The notes beneath the pieces were generated by a model. The model had not been told where the DNA came from, did not search any database, and was given only the letters and a program-made list of their open reading frames with translations. From Crotalaria pallida (lineage: Eukaryota > Streptophyta > Magnoliopsida > Fabales > Fabaceae), in NCBI GenBank assembly GCA_037953625.1, contig CM075650.1:20775501-20839500 (forward strand): a DNA stretch of 64,000 nt. The letters are read 5' to 3'. Positions 44,334 to 57,057 of this stretch are shown in pieces. The translations under genes were made by a program, and so were the position numbers. Numbering within the stretch: position 1 is the stretch's first letter; each line of letters begins with the position of its first letter.

Positions 44334-46082
44334 TGTTGGAAACCAACAAGAGGCCTAACAATCGAGTAGAGGGGGTGAATAGGAGATTGAAGCTAATATG
44401 ACAATTTTTCGATTTTATTGAAAAACTTAACTAAATGTTGTTCGGGTATGAAAATAAATGTCGAGCGATAACCGAGCAGACAGGGTTAAATGATTAACCA
44501 AATAGATGAACAGATTGGTTAATCGATTAACCGAGCTGCTTCGAACCCGAGCTTTGTGAACAACACTCAAGGCCGAGCTACAAGACTAACAATTGAAAAC
44601 TTGGATGCTCGAAATACAGCGGAAAATACTTAAGCAAATACTGCAACAGGAAAGCGATAAAGAAATAAAATGAACACCCGAGATTTATCCTGGTTCACTC
44701 TCACCCTGAGAGCTAGTCCAGTCCCCTCTAAAAACCTTATAGAGAGCTTTCACTAAAAATCGATTTTCTGGGTTACAAAAGGATTTACAAGAGACTACCC
44801 CTCTACATCTATCCAGTCAAACGAGTGTACCAAACTCGTGACAAACTACCCACAACAAATCGATGACCAAAGAACCTCTTTGGAACCTTTTCAACACGGA
44901 AAAGCTTTCTCGATCAGAGACCAGCTTTTCACTCCAGCAAATAACACGAACAAGATTTACAAATGAGGATGGATCCAATTCGAAACACTATTCGAATGAG
45001 TATGAAAATGTGAAGTTCAAGAGTGAGTCGATTTTGTGAAGGGTTATCACAGAAAAGAAATTTTGATGAACTTAGAGTTTGGATTTGAAAGATTAAGTTC
45101 TCTAAGTTCTTGTGAAAATTCAAAAGCACTTTTTCTTTTTCTGTGAGTTTTGATTCTGCTCTGTTTTTCCCAAGAAAATGAAAATGATTTGCAACAAAAA
45201 TTGTTTAGGGAAGTCTCCTGTGTAACCGTTGAAAACACCCCTATTTATAATCTCTTGATTTCCAGAAAAGAGAGAAAGAGCCGTACGGCAAAAAGGCATT
45301 TCTCTGTCTTTCCAGAAATGAGAAAAGGACGGTTGTATGGAAAAGCCATGGGGTTTTCAACGGCTACAATTTGACAGCAGAGCAGTGATGTTGACCCTTC
45401 ACCAACCATTGATTTTAACTCATTTTGAATTTCAAACTTGTTACTGTGTTGGAGTTAAAATCCTAGAACTTCTACCCAGACTCAACGGTAATAAAAGGTA
45501 CGGCACAGCAGAGCAGAGTCTGAAGGTTGAAGATGATGAGTTGTTGAAGAGTGAACAGAGACAGTCGAGCTTGAGCTTCGTTCGAACCTGGTCTGAGATT
45601 GGTGTTGCCGAGTCTTGAACTTTGTTCGAGCTTGGTCTGAGATTTGTGTTGCCGAGCCTTGAGCTTTCCTCGGCAACCAGACTTGAAACTTGTAACAGAT
45701 CCAAGCTTTGTTCTTTACTCAGGGTGCGTGTTCAATCCGAGCTAATTTGATCTTTCTTATGCTGTGGCTTACTTCAATATTCAGAGCTTTCCGAGCGTGT
45801 TCCGAGCTTATCAATATCCGAGCGTACTGTCTTGAAGTGAAGAGCTGAGCTTTCAATCTTGGATGAACTTTAGCCGTGATCAAGAGCCAAGCTCAATCCG
45901 AGCTGAAACTTCAGAAGCAGATATCCGAGCTTCTGCCTTTGGCGGAATGCATGCGCAGAACTAAGTCTGACGCTTTTGACACTGACTCCATGCCGAGCTC
46001 TAAATTACTTGACATTATCAACATCATTGAATCTGCCGAGCGTATATATATTTGACATCATCAAAATCTCTTAGATTCTATA
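44334..46082 (-). mobile_element. Element G: solo LTR of a Sirevirus-like Ty1/copia element
   Basis: 1,749 bp, flanked by GACGT (44329-44333 and 46083-46087). Plus strand starts TGTTGGAAACC and has GGGGGTGAATAGG and GATTTATCCTGGTTCACT, as in the LTRs of F, so the same lineage and minus orientation. Its other end reads TATAGAATC on the minus strand where TGTAGAATC is expected, a one-base change. Internal features: many CCGAGC(T) motifs, one GGTTAATCGATTAACC (44516-44531) and a 44-bp tandem duplication (about 45580-45667). No ORF is called. Confidence 0.85.
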
Positions 46083-46646
46083 GACGTGGATGGGGCAGCT
46101 ACTGACAGCCAGTGATGTGGTGACTCTCTCTTAGTATGTGCAGTATGGGGACCATGGTAGGATGTAGTGTTCAGCTTTTGGAGGACCAGGGATCAGGCAT
46201 CAGCGTGGGTGGATCATAGCTCAGCTCTCGAAGACGCTTTTATTTTGACTTGTGTTATATTGTATATAGTTTGAGAGGGTCTATGAGAGTTGTTATTTTA
46301 TATTTGCTGATTTGTATCCTTATACTTTGCTACCTCGACGTTTATCTCTGTTACTTGGGTACCTGGGTTTTATATATATGGGCTATGGTTGCATGGTTAT
46401 TATGATCCTTAAAATTATTGCAACCACATTAATCGGTTTGAAAATCGTTTCCGCTGAAAGTACAAAACAGGTACTCAACCGTTTATTTTGAAATAAATAT
46501 ATTTTCAAGTCAAGGGTTTTGATGTGAAACTTTGTTGTATAAAAGGAAAAAGTTTTCCATGAAATTACTATATGATTAACAAATACTCTATAAATATACT
46601 TTATTTTAATATAAATAAAGTTATATTTTGAGAGCATCACATTTGT

Positions 46647-46658
46647 TGGTATCAGAGC
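46647..46658 (+). promoter_or_regulatory. tRNA-Met primer-binding site of element B
   Basis: TGGTATCAGAGC, five bases after the 5' LTR end. Complement of the initiator tRNA-Met 3' end, used by most Tekay-type elements. The 170-bp leader to gag has no ORF. Confidence 0.93.
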
Positions 46659-46827
46659 TGTGATCCTGCGAACTGATGCTGATCTGTGATCTCCAAAAAG
46701 GTAATACCTGTCCTGGATGCTTGCCTTAGTATCTGCTTTGGTTAGTTTTAGAATTGTAAAGAGGTGCATTATGCATACTTCTTGTTAGGATTTTAGCCTG
46801 ATATAGAATCTTTAGTGCAGGTTTAAG

Positions 46828-48762
46828 ATGTCTGCTAGAAACAATAACAACCATATGGCCGAGGCCATAGAAAGGTTGACGGATGTGTTAATGGGTATGC
46901 GTCAACAACAACAACAAGCTAATCCGCCACCTCAGCCTATGCAAGTGGAAAATCAGGAGTCAAAGACTTTCTCGGAATTTCGACGCTTTAAACCTTCAAA
47001 GTTTGAAGGAGGTCATAAACCTAAGGAAGCGAATCGTTGGATTCAGGAGTTGAACAAGATCTTCCATGCTATGGAATGCACCGATTCTCAAAGGGTGAAG
47101 TTCGCAGTTTTCATGTTATGCGGTGAAGCTGAGAATTGGTGGCATCACACCATGCAACTTCTGAATTACAAAGGAAGGTTGATTACTTGGGATGTGTTTG
47201 TTGAGAAATTTCTCAATAAATACTTTCCTGAGGATCAAAGGAGAAAGAAGGAGTTGGAATTTATGCAACTAAGACAAGGAGACATGAGTGTAGGGGAGTA
47301 CGCAGCGAATTTCGAGGAACTTATCAAGTATTCTCCGTACTACCAACTCAATCCGGACGAAAGGTCCAAATGTATCAAGTTTGAGAATGGACTCAAGCCG
47401 GAAATAAAGTTTGCTTTTGGGTATCAGAAGATTAGAAGTTTTCCTACTTTAGTTGAGATGTGCCGAGTTTATGAAGATGATAAGAAAGAGGAAGAAGCAC
47501 AAAGGAGGAGTCAATCAGGGTTTGGACCTATCAGGAAGAAAAATTTCAACAATCGGAATAAGGGTCCTTATCCTCAGAAAGGAAAGGGAAAGGAAGTGAA
47601 TGGTGGTAAGGGTACTCCTCAAACAAGCAATCGTAAGTGCGAGAAGTGTAATCGTTTCCATTTCGGAACCAACTGCTATACTGCTCAACATGGTCTCTGC
47701 TTTAACTGTGGAAAGAAAGGGCACTACTCTCGCGAATGCAAGGAGCCAGTAAAGAAGGAGGGAACAAGCAAACCCACTGTTGCTGGAAAAGTGTTTGCTT
47801 TAAGTGGAACTGAACCAACCCCATCACCTGGTCTGATCCAAGGTATCTATCTTCTTAATGACCAACCCTGTGTTGTTATGTTTGATTCCGAAGCCACACA
47901 CTCTTTTGTGTCTTATGAGTGTATAAATCGTTTGAAGTTAGTAGTATCTGAGTCACCTTATCAACTACAGCTTGAAACCCCCATCAACAATCCTTGTGTT
48001 GTTTCTAAGGTTTGCAAGGATTGTAAGATAATGGTCCTAAACCATACATCCTTAGTAGATTTGATCTGTTTACCCATGCTCAAAATAGATGTGATCCTAG
48101 GAATGGATTGGTTGAACCGAAATCAAGTTATCTTAAACCGTGATGAAAAGACGATCCAATTCCGAAACCATGAATCCCTAAGTTTTGAACCTAAGGGGTA
48201 TGTTTGTCTATTCTCCTCAACTGTGGAAGTGAAGAAGGAAGTAAAGATTGAGGATATTCCGGTGGTTAGAGACTTTCCGGAAGTATTTCCAGAAGAAATT
48301 CCAGGATTACCGCCAAAGCGTGAGATTGAGTTTGGAATCGATCTCGTACCTGGAACCGGACCTATCTCTATTGCTCCGTATAGGATGGCACCACCGGAGA
48401 TGGCCGAGATGAAGAAACAGATTGAAGAATTGCTGCAGAAGCAAATGATAAGGCCAAGTGTTTCGCCCTGGGGAGCTCCGTTGTTGTTTTTTAAGAAGAA
48501 GGACGGTAGTATGAGGATGTGCGTAGACTATCGTCAGCTGAATAAGGTAACGATCAAGAACAAGTATCCTCTGCCAAGGATTGATGATCTTATGGATCAA
48601 GTTCGAGGAGCTTCAGTGTTTTCTAAGATTGATCTAAGGTCAGGATATCATCAGATTCGAATTCGGGATGAAGACATTCCGAAGACGGCTTTCCGATCGA
48701 GATATGGGCATTATGAGTATGTGGTTATGCCGTTTGGGCTAACAAATGCTCCTGCTATCTTC
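46828..48762 (+). pseudogene. gag, protease and N-terminal RT of element B
   Basis: One open frame of 645 codons up to the F insertion. Gag: coiled, Gln-rich N-terminus (MRQQQQQ), capsid with AENWWHHTMQLLNYKGR, EKFLNKYFPEDQRRKKELEF, GEYAANFEELIKYSPYY; zinc knuckle CFNCGKKGHYSREC at about residues 290-303; protease FDSEATHSFVSYECI at about 351, where the normal DSG is DSE; RT from GIDLVPGTGPISIAPYRMAP through MRMCVDYRQLNKVTIKNKYP and YGHYEYVVMPFGLTNAPA. F interrupts it at AIF (TSD TCTTC, 48758-48762) before the catalytic FIDD. The Met start at 46828 follows PBS by about 170 bp and aligns with A. Confidence 0.95.
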
Positions 48763-50437
48763 TGTTGGAACCTACAATCGGTGGTTGAAACAACTAGGAA
48801 ACACTAGGAGAACACCTAGAAGGGGGGGTTGAATAGGTGTTAGATAAACCTTGAAAGATTTTCGCAAGAAACAAATCAAAACGATTAAAACAAATGATTT
48901 TCACAAAAATTCTTTAGCCTTAATCGATTAATGACATGAACTAATCGATTAATGCCTCTGTTAATGGATTAATCACTTTTCAATCAAATACGAAAATCAA
49001 TCAATTAACACATATGATCAGAGATAAAGCGGAATTGAATAACACCAATATTCTTATTGATTACCAAGGTTATGAAAATGATTTTCCCCAAATCAATTTT
49101 GCACAATTAAGATTCAATTCAATCAATTATGAAAAATCACTTTTTCTAGGTTTTCAACCAAGAACACAATTAATAACAAGAATTTTAAAGAGTAGAGAGT
49201 TTAGAGATACGACACAGTGATTTATCCATGTTCACTTTCATCCACTTGAAAGCTATTCCAGTCCCCTCTTCAACCAAGAGAGATTCTTCACTATGAGGAA
49301 TTAGAGTTTCTCAAATTACAAGTAAATGCCTCACAAGACTCCCTTCTTGCTAGCCTACAAGAGATACCACACCCTTGCCTTGTAACCCTATTGATATCTA
49401 ATCTAACCTCTTCTCTTTCTTGTCGATACCCCACAACAAGTCTTCCAATGCTTTGAGATTCTTCAAAGACTTCCAATTGCTTGCTTCACTACAAGACTTC
49501 CAAGTGCTTGATGATATGCCACACCAAGGCTTCCAATATAACTTTGCTTGATTCACAACCAAGACTTCCAATTGTTGTAGATAGCTTGCCTCTTGCAAAG
49601 ATTACAACTCAAATGAAAACAAAAATAACAATCATTTGAATCTCTTTCAAAAGCTATGAAAATATCAACATGAGAGATTCAAGGTTCTTGATCAAAGAAT
49701 GTAAAATTGAAAGCTTTGATCTTGAGAAAGTGAGAGAGAATAGAGTGGCTTTTATTCTTTGTAAAATGAATATCAAAATGATGGATTATGATCACAAAGG
49801 TTAGGAATAGGTTTATATAGAATACCCAAAAGTTAGGAATGGTTAAAAGTGCTTTTGAGAAGTGAAAAACTCATTTAAAAACCAGATCTGATCGTGTTAC
49901 TCGAGTAGCCAAGTCCTTACTCGAGTAATCAGTGTAATCAGTGTTCACTACTCGAGTAATCTAAGTTACTACTCGAGTATTTACGCAAGGCTTCAAAATT
50001 CTAATCGAGTAATTAGAGCCTTAATCGAGTATTTGCGCAAGACTGCAAAATTCTACTCGAGTAAACAAGTGGCTAATCGAGTAGTCAGTTCAAAAAACAC
50101 TTAAAAACTTGTTTTCTCAAAATCTAAACCTTTTCTTTCAAACCTTTAAGCCACCTATTGATTTTAGGCAAAGTGAATACTCAAAATATGATATAATCAT
50201 GCAATCAAAAGAGATTCACTACCCTCTATATATTCTACCCAAACTCATAAACTAAAAGACTTGTGAGGCAAAAGATAAAATATAAAACATAAACTACCAA
50301 ACTAAGTCTTCATGAGTTTTCTCTCTCTTCATCACTTGATGTTTGTTGTTGCTTGTTGAGCTTGATCTTGATCAACACATTTGTAGCTTGTTCAAAACCT
50401 TTTGGAATTTATCAAAACATTCTTCATGGATCTTACA
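48763..50437 (-). repeat. 3' LTR of element F
   Basis: 1,675 bp. TAATCGATTAAT-type palindromes at about 48922-48973 and eight TA(C/A)TCGAGTA-type palindromes at about 49896-50082. The polypurine tract follows at 50438 (minus AAAAAGGGGGAGAT). Confidence 0.95.
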
Positions 50438-51124
50438 ATCTCCCCCTTTTTGAAAATGACAAACATGTTTTGAAAGTATGAAGTTGTTGATGCTTGAACC
50501 ATTTGATCACTTGGTGAGACTCTTGCTCCCCCTCAATAAATGCTTTTGACATTTGAAATCCAATTGAGTTAAGCTTGATTCTCCCCCTATCTTCAACAAC
50601 TTTGCTCAACCTACATAAAAACAACAAAAACAACCTTTCTCCAAACATACCATTTCATTTCTCCCCAAATTGGTCAAAACATACTATTTCTCTTCAAAAC
50701 ATACATTTCTCCCCCTTTGGCATTATCAAAAAGAAATATATACCAATTGAAATATAAGATCTAAGCCAAAATAGAGAGATGAATAAGATATAACAACCAA
50801 AGCATGATAATCATCTAATGATTACTCAATGATATCAATTATAACAAATTGTATACCAATAGCATGATACCAATTGTAAAACAATTGTAAGAATTTGATA
50901 CCAAAAGTATTTTCTCAATAGTATAAACAATATCACATTATAAGAAATAATACCAATTGAGAGAACTATGAGCAATATCCAACAATATCAAATTGAAGAT
51001 ACCAATTGTATAATATCGAATGTTACCAATTTGTAGGATTTTCTTCTTAATACCAATTGAAGAAGCAAATGAATGAATAACATATGAAAGTCCTTTTGCT
51101 CTTCAATCATACCTACAAAAACAA
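50438..51124 (-). other. Non-coding 3' region of element F with multiple polypurine tracts
   Basis: Minus-strand AGGGGGAG or GGGGAGA motifs near 50440, 50525, 50580, 50658 and 50708, the first being the PPT proper. Sireviruses are known for such multiple polypurine tracts upstream of the 3' LTR. The rest is AT-rich with repeated ATACCAATTG-like words. No gene. Confidence 0.75.
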
Positions 51125-52918
51125 TCATGCTTTGCTTTTTGGTATCCAAATGGTTTTGGATCCATTTTTGTTAGTGTAGGGACTCTCACCCTTTTTCATC
51201 CAAACAAAATCTCCTTTAGGTATACCATGCACTTTAATATAACACACATTTGAAGTATGTCCATGAGTACCACAATAGAAACATGTTGGTGCATTTGAAA
51301 AATCAACTTTAGAAAAATCAACAACATTTCTATGAGATTTACTCTTAGCATTAGTATAACCCAAACCAAACTTGTTTGAATTTTCTCTTTGAAAATTTAA
51401 CAATGTGCGCAATCTAATATCACCATTTGTGAAACTTGCAAGCTTATTTTTCAAAATAACATTTTCATCCTTAAGCAACTTGCAATTCTCACAATCAACC
51501 ACAATATTCAATCTACTAGCACAATCACAAGAAGAACTAGCATATATAAGATCAAGAGTTTCATTTTCAAGATTAAGCTCATCAACTTGTTTTTGAAGAT
51601 CTAAAATCTCTTGTTGATGTTTCAAAATAAGCTTCTTCCTTTCAATGTTTTTCAAAGCTAGTTTCTTAAATTGTTCGTGCATTTCTTCATAAGCATTATA
51701 TAACATTTCATATTTGGAAGAAATTTCGGATTTAGTAAGACTTACATCGCTTTCGTCGCTTTGTTCACTTGAATCATCATTTGAACTTTCCTCTTCATCT
51801 ACTAGAGATATCAAGTTGTGACAAGCGGCTTCTTCATCATCCGAAGAAATATTTGATGTGCTTTTCTTGTCTTTTTCATCATCACTATTCCAAACTATGT
51901 ATGCTCTTTTAGTTTTGCATTTTTCTTCTCTTTCTCCTTCTTCTTGAGATACTTAGAGCATGAGTACTTGAGATGACCGGGTTTTCCACATTCATGGCAA
52001 ACTATACCTTCTTTTGTAGTATTGGTCTTGTAGTGTGGGGAATTCTTCTCTTTATTTTTGTCTTTGTTCAACCTTCCTTTTCTCCTTAGAATCTTATTGA
52101 ACTTTCTTAGTAGAAGCTTCATCTCCTCTTCATCAATGTCCGAATCGGAATCTTCATCATCATCATTATCATCATCGGAACTCTCTTCCTTTTTATGACC
52201 TTTTAGCTTTAAGAGCAATTCCTTTTCTCTCTTTGTACTTATCCGATTCTTCATGCATTTGCAAATGTCCAAGCTCCATTTCATGTTCTTGAAGCTTTCC
52301 GAAAAGTGTTGCTAAGTCCATGGTGTCCAAGTCCTTTGATTCAACAATTGCGGTAACCTTGGGTTGCCATTCCCTACTTAGACATCTTAAAACTTTGTTA
52401 ACAAGTTCACAATTCAAGAAAGTTTTACCAAGAGCAATGAGATGATTAACAATATGAGTAAAACATTTTTGCATAAAACATATAGATTCATTAGGCAACA
52501 TACAAAACAATTCATATTCATGCATCAAAGAATTTAATCTAGCACACCTAACTTCACTAGTGCCTTCATGTGTGACTTGCAAGGTGTCCCACATTTCTTT
52601 GGCATTACGACATTGGGAGACTCTAAAGAACTCATCATAAGATAAAGCGGAGGTGATGATATTCTTTGCTTTTAAATCATATTGAATTTTCCTTTTATCA
52701 TCATCGGTCCACTTATCTTTGGGAGTTAGGGTAAGCACACCTTCTACATCTTTTGAGGGAATATAAGGACCATTTTCAATGGCTTCCCAAATGTTCACAT
52801 CTATAGCTTCTATAAAGATTATCATCCTAATTTTCCAATAACCATAACCCTCTCCACCAAACATAGGAGGGCTATTAATTGAAGCACCTTCACCACCAAA
52901 GGGATTTGTAGAACCCAT
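51125..52918 (-). pseudogene. gag of element F (Sirevirus type), frameshifted
   Basis: Sense frames 52918-52193, 52284-51895 and 51814-51125. The first is the UBN2-type Ty1/copia gag (PPMFGGEGYGYWKIRM, EMWDTLQVTHEGTSEV, LKELFLKLQEHEMEL-like end). The second has a Lys/Asp-rich stretch and a zinc knuckle CHECGKPGHLKYSC. The third has a long coiled coil (YEEMHEQFKKLALKNIERKK onward), then a second knuckle CFYCGTHGHTSNVC and the IPKGDFVW end. Two frame changes separate the three parts. No protease, integrase or RT follows. Start: ATG 52918-52916, a short leader from the PBS. Confidence 0.88.
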
Positions 52919-52974
52919 TGTAGTTTCCTCAAGGATCTTAACGAAAAAGCTCTATGCACGTGTCTTTCGACCGA

Positions 52975-52986
52975 GCTCTGATACCA
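52975..52986 (-). promoter_or_regulatory. tRNA-Met primer-binding site of element F
   Basis: Minus strand TGGTATCAGAGC, followed by TCGGTCG, two bases from the 5' LTR (52989). Confidence 0.93.
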
Positions 52987-52988
52987 AT

Positions 52989-54662
52989 TGTTGGAACCTA
53001 CAATCGGTGGTTGAAACAACTAGGAAACAGTAGGAGAACACCTAGAAGGGGGGGTTGAATAGGTGTTAGATAAACCTTGAAAGATTTTCGCAAGAAACAA
53101 ATCAAAACGATTAAAACAAATGATTTTCACAAAAATTCTTTAGCCTTAATCGATTAATGACATGAACTAATCGATTAATGCCTCTGTTAATGGATTAATC
53201 ACTTTTCAATCAAATACGAAAATCAATCAATTAACACATATGATCAGAGATAAAGCGGAATTGAATAACACCAATATTCTTATTGATTCCTAGGTTATGA
53301 AAATGATTTTCCCCAAATCAATTTTGCACAATTAAGATTCAATTCAATCAATTATGAAAAATCACTTTTTCTAGGTTTTCAACCAAGAACACAATTAATA
53401 ACAAGAATTGTAAAGAGTAGAGAGTTTAGAGATACGACACAGTGATTTATCCTGGTTCACTTTCATCCACTTGAAAGCTATTCCAGTCCCCTCTTCAACC
53501 AAGAGAGATTCTTCACTATGAGGAATTAGAGTTTCTCAAATTACAAGTAAATGCCTCACAAGACTCCCTTCTTGCTAGCCTACAAGAGATACCACACCCT
53601 TGCCTTGTAACCCTATTGATATCTAATCTAACCTCTTCTCTTGCTTGTCGATACCCCACAACAAGTCTTCCAATGCTTTGAGATTCTTCAAAGACTTCCA
53701 ATTGCTTGCTTCACTACAAGACTTCCAAGTGCTTGATGATATGCCACACCAAGGCTTCCAATATAACTTTGCTTGATTCACAACCAAGACTTCCAATTGT
53801 TGTAGATAGCTTGCCTCTTGCAAAGATTACAACTCAAATGAAAACAAAAATAACAATCCTTTGAATCTCTTTCAAAAGCTATGAAAATATCAACATGAGA
53901 GATTCAAGGTTCTTGATCAAAGAATGTAAAATTGAAAGCTTTGATCTTGAGAAAGTGAGAGAGAATAGAGTGGCTTTTATTCTTTGTAAAATGAATATCA
54001 AAATGATGGATTATGATCACAAAGGTTAGGAATAGGTTTATATAGAATACCCAAAAGTTAGGAATGGTTAAAAGTGCTTTTGAGAAGTGAAAAACTCATT
54101 TAAAAACCAGATCTGATCGTGTTACTCGAGTAGCCAAGTCCTTACTCGAGTAATCAGTGTAATCAGTGTTCACTACTCGAGTAATCTAAGTTACTACTCG
54201 AGTATTTATGCAAGGCTTCAAAATTCTAATCGAGTAATCAGAGCCTTAATCGAGTATTTGTGCAAGACTGCAAAATTCTACTCGAGTAAACAAGTGGCTA
54301 ATCGAGTAGTCAGTTCAAAAAACACTTAAAAACTTGTTTTCTCAAAATCTAAACCTTTTCTTTCAAACCTTTAAGCCACCTATTGATTTTACGCAAAGTG
54401 AATACTCAAAATATGATATAATCATGCAATCAAAAGAGATTCACTACCCTGTATATATTCTACCCAAACTCATAAACTAAAAGACTTGTGAGGCAAAAGA
54501 TAAAATATAAAACATAAACTACCAAACTAAGTCTTCATGAGTTTGCTCTCTCTTCATCACTTGATGTTTGTTGTTGCTTGTTGAGCTTGATCTTGATCAA
54601 CACATTTGTAGCTTGTTCAAAACCTTTTGGCATTTATCAAAACATTCTTCATGGATCTTACA
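52989..54662 (-). repeat. 5' LTR of element F
   Basis: 1,674 bp, partner of 48763-50437. The palindrome cluster is at 54123-54309. Followed by TCTTC and the resumed RT frame of B. Confidence 0.95.
54123..54309. repeat. TCGA-core palindrome cluster in LTR F
   Basis: Eight near-copies: TACTCGAGTA (five) and the mixed form TAATCGAGTA (three), within 187 bp. The mixed form combines half of ACTCGAGT and half of TAATCGATTA. Duplicated in the other LTR at 49896-50082. Confidence 0.93.
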
Positions 54663-54667
54663 TCTTC

Positions 54668-57057
54668 ATGGATTACATGAACAGAATCTTCAGACCTTAT
54701 TTGGACTCGTTCGTGGTTGTGTTCATCGATGATATTCTTATCTACTCCAAGAGTCCAGAGGAACATGCTGAACATCTCAAGATTGTGTTGGGAATCTTGA
54801 AGGAGAAGCAACTGTATGCCAGACTTGCCAAGTGTGAGTTTTGGTTGGACAAGGTGAATTTTTTGGGACATGTTATCACCAAGGAAGGCATTGCTGTGGA
54901 TCCAGCTAAAGTTGGAGCTGTGTTGAAGTGGGAACAGCCTAAGACTGTGACTGAAGTTCGTAGTTTCTTGGGTTTGGCTGGATACTATCGGAGGTTTATT
55001 GAAGGTTTTTCGAAGATTGCCTTGCCGTTGACAAAGTTGACTCGTAAAGATCAACCTTTCTTGTGGGATCATAAGTGTGAGGAAAGTTTTCAATTGTTGA
55101 AGGAGAAGTTGACATCCTCATCGGTGTTGGTGTTGCCTGACCCACATAGAAGCTTCGATGTTTATTGTGATGCTTCGAGGCATGGACTTGGATGTGTTTT
55201 GATGCAAGATAGAAAAGTGGTAGCATACGCATCAAGGCAGTTAAAGGTGCATGAGGCCAATTATCCGACGCATGACTTAGAGCTCGCTGCTATTGTTTTC
55301 GCTCTGAAGATTTGGAGACACTATCTCTATGGCACTACGTTCAAGGTATATAGTGACCATAAGAGTTTGAAGTGTCTGTTTGACCAGAAAGAGTTGAACA
55401 TGAGACAAAGGCGTTGGATGGAGTTTATTAAAGATTATGATTTCGAGCTTCAATACCACCCCGGTAAAGCAAATGTAGTAGCTGATGCTTTAAGCCGGAA
55501 GACTCTTCATATGAGCTCGATGATGATCAGGGAATTCTCTTTAATCGAGAAGTTTCGCGATCTAAGTATGATGATGCAAGTGGAACGAGGATGCATGATC
55601 CTTAGTAAGTTGCAAATTACCAATGAATTCCTGATCCAAGTTCGAGAATCACAGCAGGTAGATGAAGAACTGCAAGAAAAGAGAAGGCTGATGTTGGAAG
55701 GAAAGGAACCAAACTTCCAAGTTGGAAGTGATGGAATTCTCCGATTCAAAGATCGGATTTGTATTCCAAAAGATCAGGAGATAAGAAGACTGATCTTGGA
55801 CGAAGCACATAAAAGTCGGATGAGTATCCATCCGGGATCAACCAAGATGTATCAAGATTTGAGGAAGCTGTTTTGGTGGTCTGGGTTAAAGAAAGATGTT
55901 GCTTCGTATGTCGCTTCTTGTCTGATTTGTCAGAAGGCGAAAGCTGAGCATAAGAAGCCAGGCGGAGAACTACAACCCTTGGATGTCCCTGTATGGAAAG
56001 GGGATAGCATTTCAATGGACTTTGTGTCTTGAATACCAAGGACTGTTGGAGGGTATGATGTAATTTGGGTAATCGTTGATAGATTGACCAAGTCGGTGCA
56101 TTTCATTCCCGTTAATATGCGTTATCACATGAATAAGTTTGCTGAGTTGTACATCAAGGAGGTTGTTCGCCTGCATGGTATACCTTCAAGTATTGTTTCG
56201 GATCGAGATCCGAGGTTTACTTCGAAGTTTTGGGAGGGTTTGCAGCAGTCTCTGGGATCAAAGTTGAGGATGAGTTCTGCTTATCACACTCAGACTGATG
56301 GTCAGTCAGAAAGGACTATCCAGTCTCTTGAGGATTTGTTAAGAGCCTGCTGGAAATTCAGGAAAGTTGGGATAAACTCTTGCCTCTGATATAGTTTACC
56401 TACAATAACAGTCATCATACCAGTATTGGAATGGCACCGTTTGAGGCATTGTATGGAAGGAAGTGTCAAACTCCCCTATGTTGGTTCCAAGTGGGGGAGC
56501 AAACGATTATTGGACCTGAGCTTTTTCAAGAAACAACTGAAAAGATTCAGATGATCAGAGAAAAGATGAAGACAGCGCAGAGCCGACAGAAAAGTTATGC
56601 AGATAAAAGAAGAAGACCCTTGGAGTTTGAAGAGGGCGATCATGTTTTTATTCGCGTAAGACTGACAATTGGTGTTGGGAGAGCTTTGAAAACAAGGAAG
56701 CTTACACCAAGATTCATTAGTCCTTATCAGATACTCAAGCGTGTCGGTCCAGTTGCTTATCAACTCGCTTTACCTCCGTCGTTGTCTAATCTGCACAATG
56801 TTTTCCATGTTTCGCAACTACGGAAGTTCACGTCAGATCCACACTCGGTAATTAAAGTTGAACCTGATGATGTGGCTTTGAGAGAGAATCTCACTTTTGA
56901 GACAATCCCTGTCAGAATTGAAGATCGAAGAATGAAGCAGCTACGGGGAAAAGAGATTGCATTAATTAAAGTTATTTAGGAAAATGCGGATGTATCTGAA
57001 GCAACTTGGGAATCAGAAGATAAAATGAGAAAGGATTATCCTGAGTTGTTTATGTAA
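54668..57057 (+). pseudogene. RT, RNase H and integrase of element B, second part
   Basis: Continues after F: MDYMNRIFRPYLDSFVVVFI with FIDD at 54722-54733; connection LGLAGYYRRFIEGFSKIALP; RNase H VYCDASRHGLGCVL and VADALSRK; integrase with HHCC (HKSRMSIHPGST, SCLICQKAK) and D (SMDFVS). A TGA at 56030-56032 follows, the frame goes on through VIVDRLTKSVHF, SDRDPRF and DGQSERTIQ, then an indel near 56350 and a TAG shift it; the last part (56431-56979) has ALYGRKCQTPLCWFQVGE and the GPY-like LTPRFISPYQI. A TAG at 56977 lies in the chromodomain-type tail (KVI?ENADVSEATWESEDKM); the natural stop is 57055-57057. Integrity: not functional. Confidence 0.93.

Larger units (their letters stand above)
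35727..46641 (+). repeat. 5' LTR of element B, interrupted by C and G
   Basis: TGTAATACCCCG at 35727 to AGAGCATCACA at 46641. B parts are 35727-35915, 41738-44333 and 46083-46641, plus the stray copy 37286-37676. Co-linear with 57099-60433. Inserts: C at the GAAGG site and G at GACGT. Confidence 0.93.
48763..54662 (-). mobile_element. Element F: gag-only Sirevirus-type Ty1/copia element in B RT
   Basis: 5,900 bp, TSD TCTTC (48758-48762 and 54663-54667), LTRs of 1,675 and 1,674 bp (TGTTGGAACC...TCTTACA on the plus strand). PBS to tRNA-Met and polypurine tracts set the minus orientation. The interior has only a gag-like gene (51125-52918) and a non-coding 3' region with several polypurine tracts; integrase and RT are absent. 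The two LTRs differ at about 13-15 positions by my count (near 0.9%), the lowest of the pairs here, so it is likely the most recent insertion of a two-LTR element. Confidence 0.95.

Noticed and set aside
49291..49598. Minus ORFs duplicated at 53516-53823
   Set aside because: They are identical because they lie in the two LTRs of F; composition reflects a CTTCCAA-rich repeat, not a gene.
54578..54662. Upstream extension of the B pol frame starting in LTR F
   Set aside because: These codons belong to the end of LTR F and are open by chance; B sequence begins at the TCTTC duplication.
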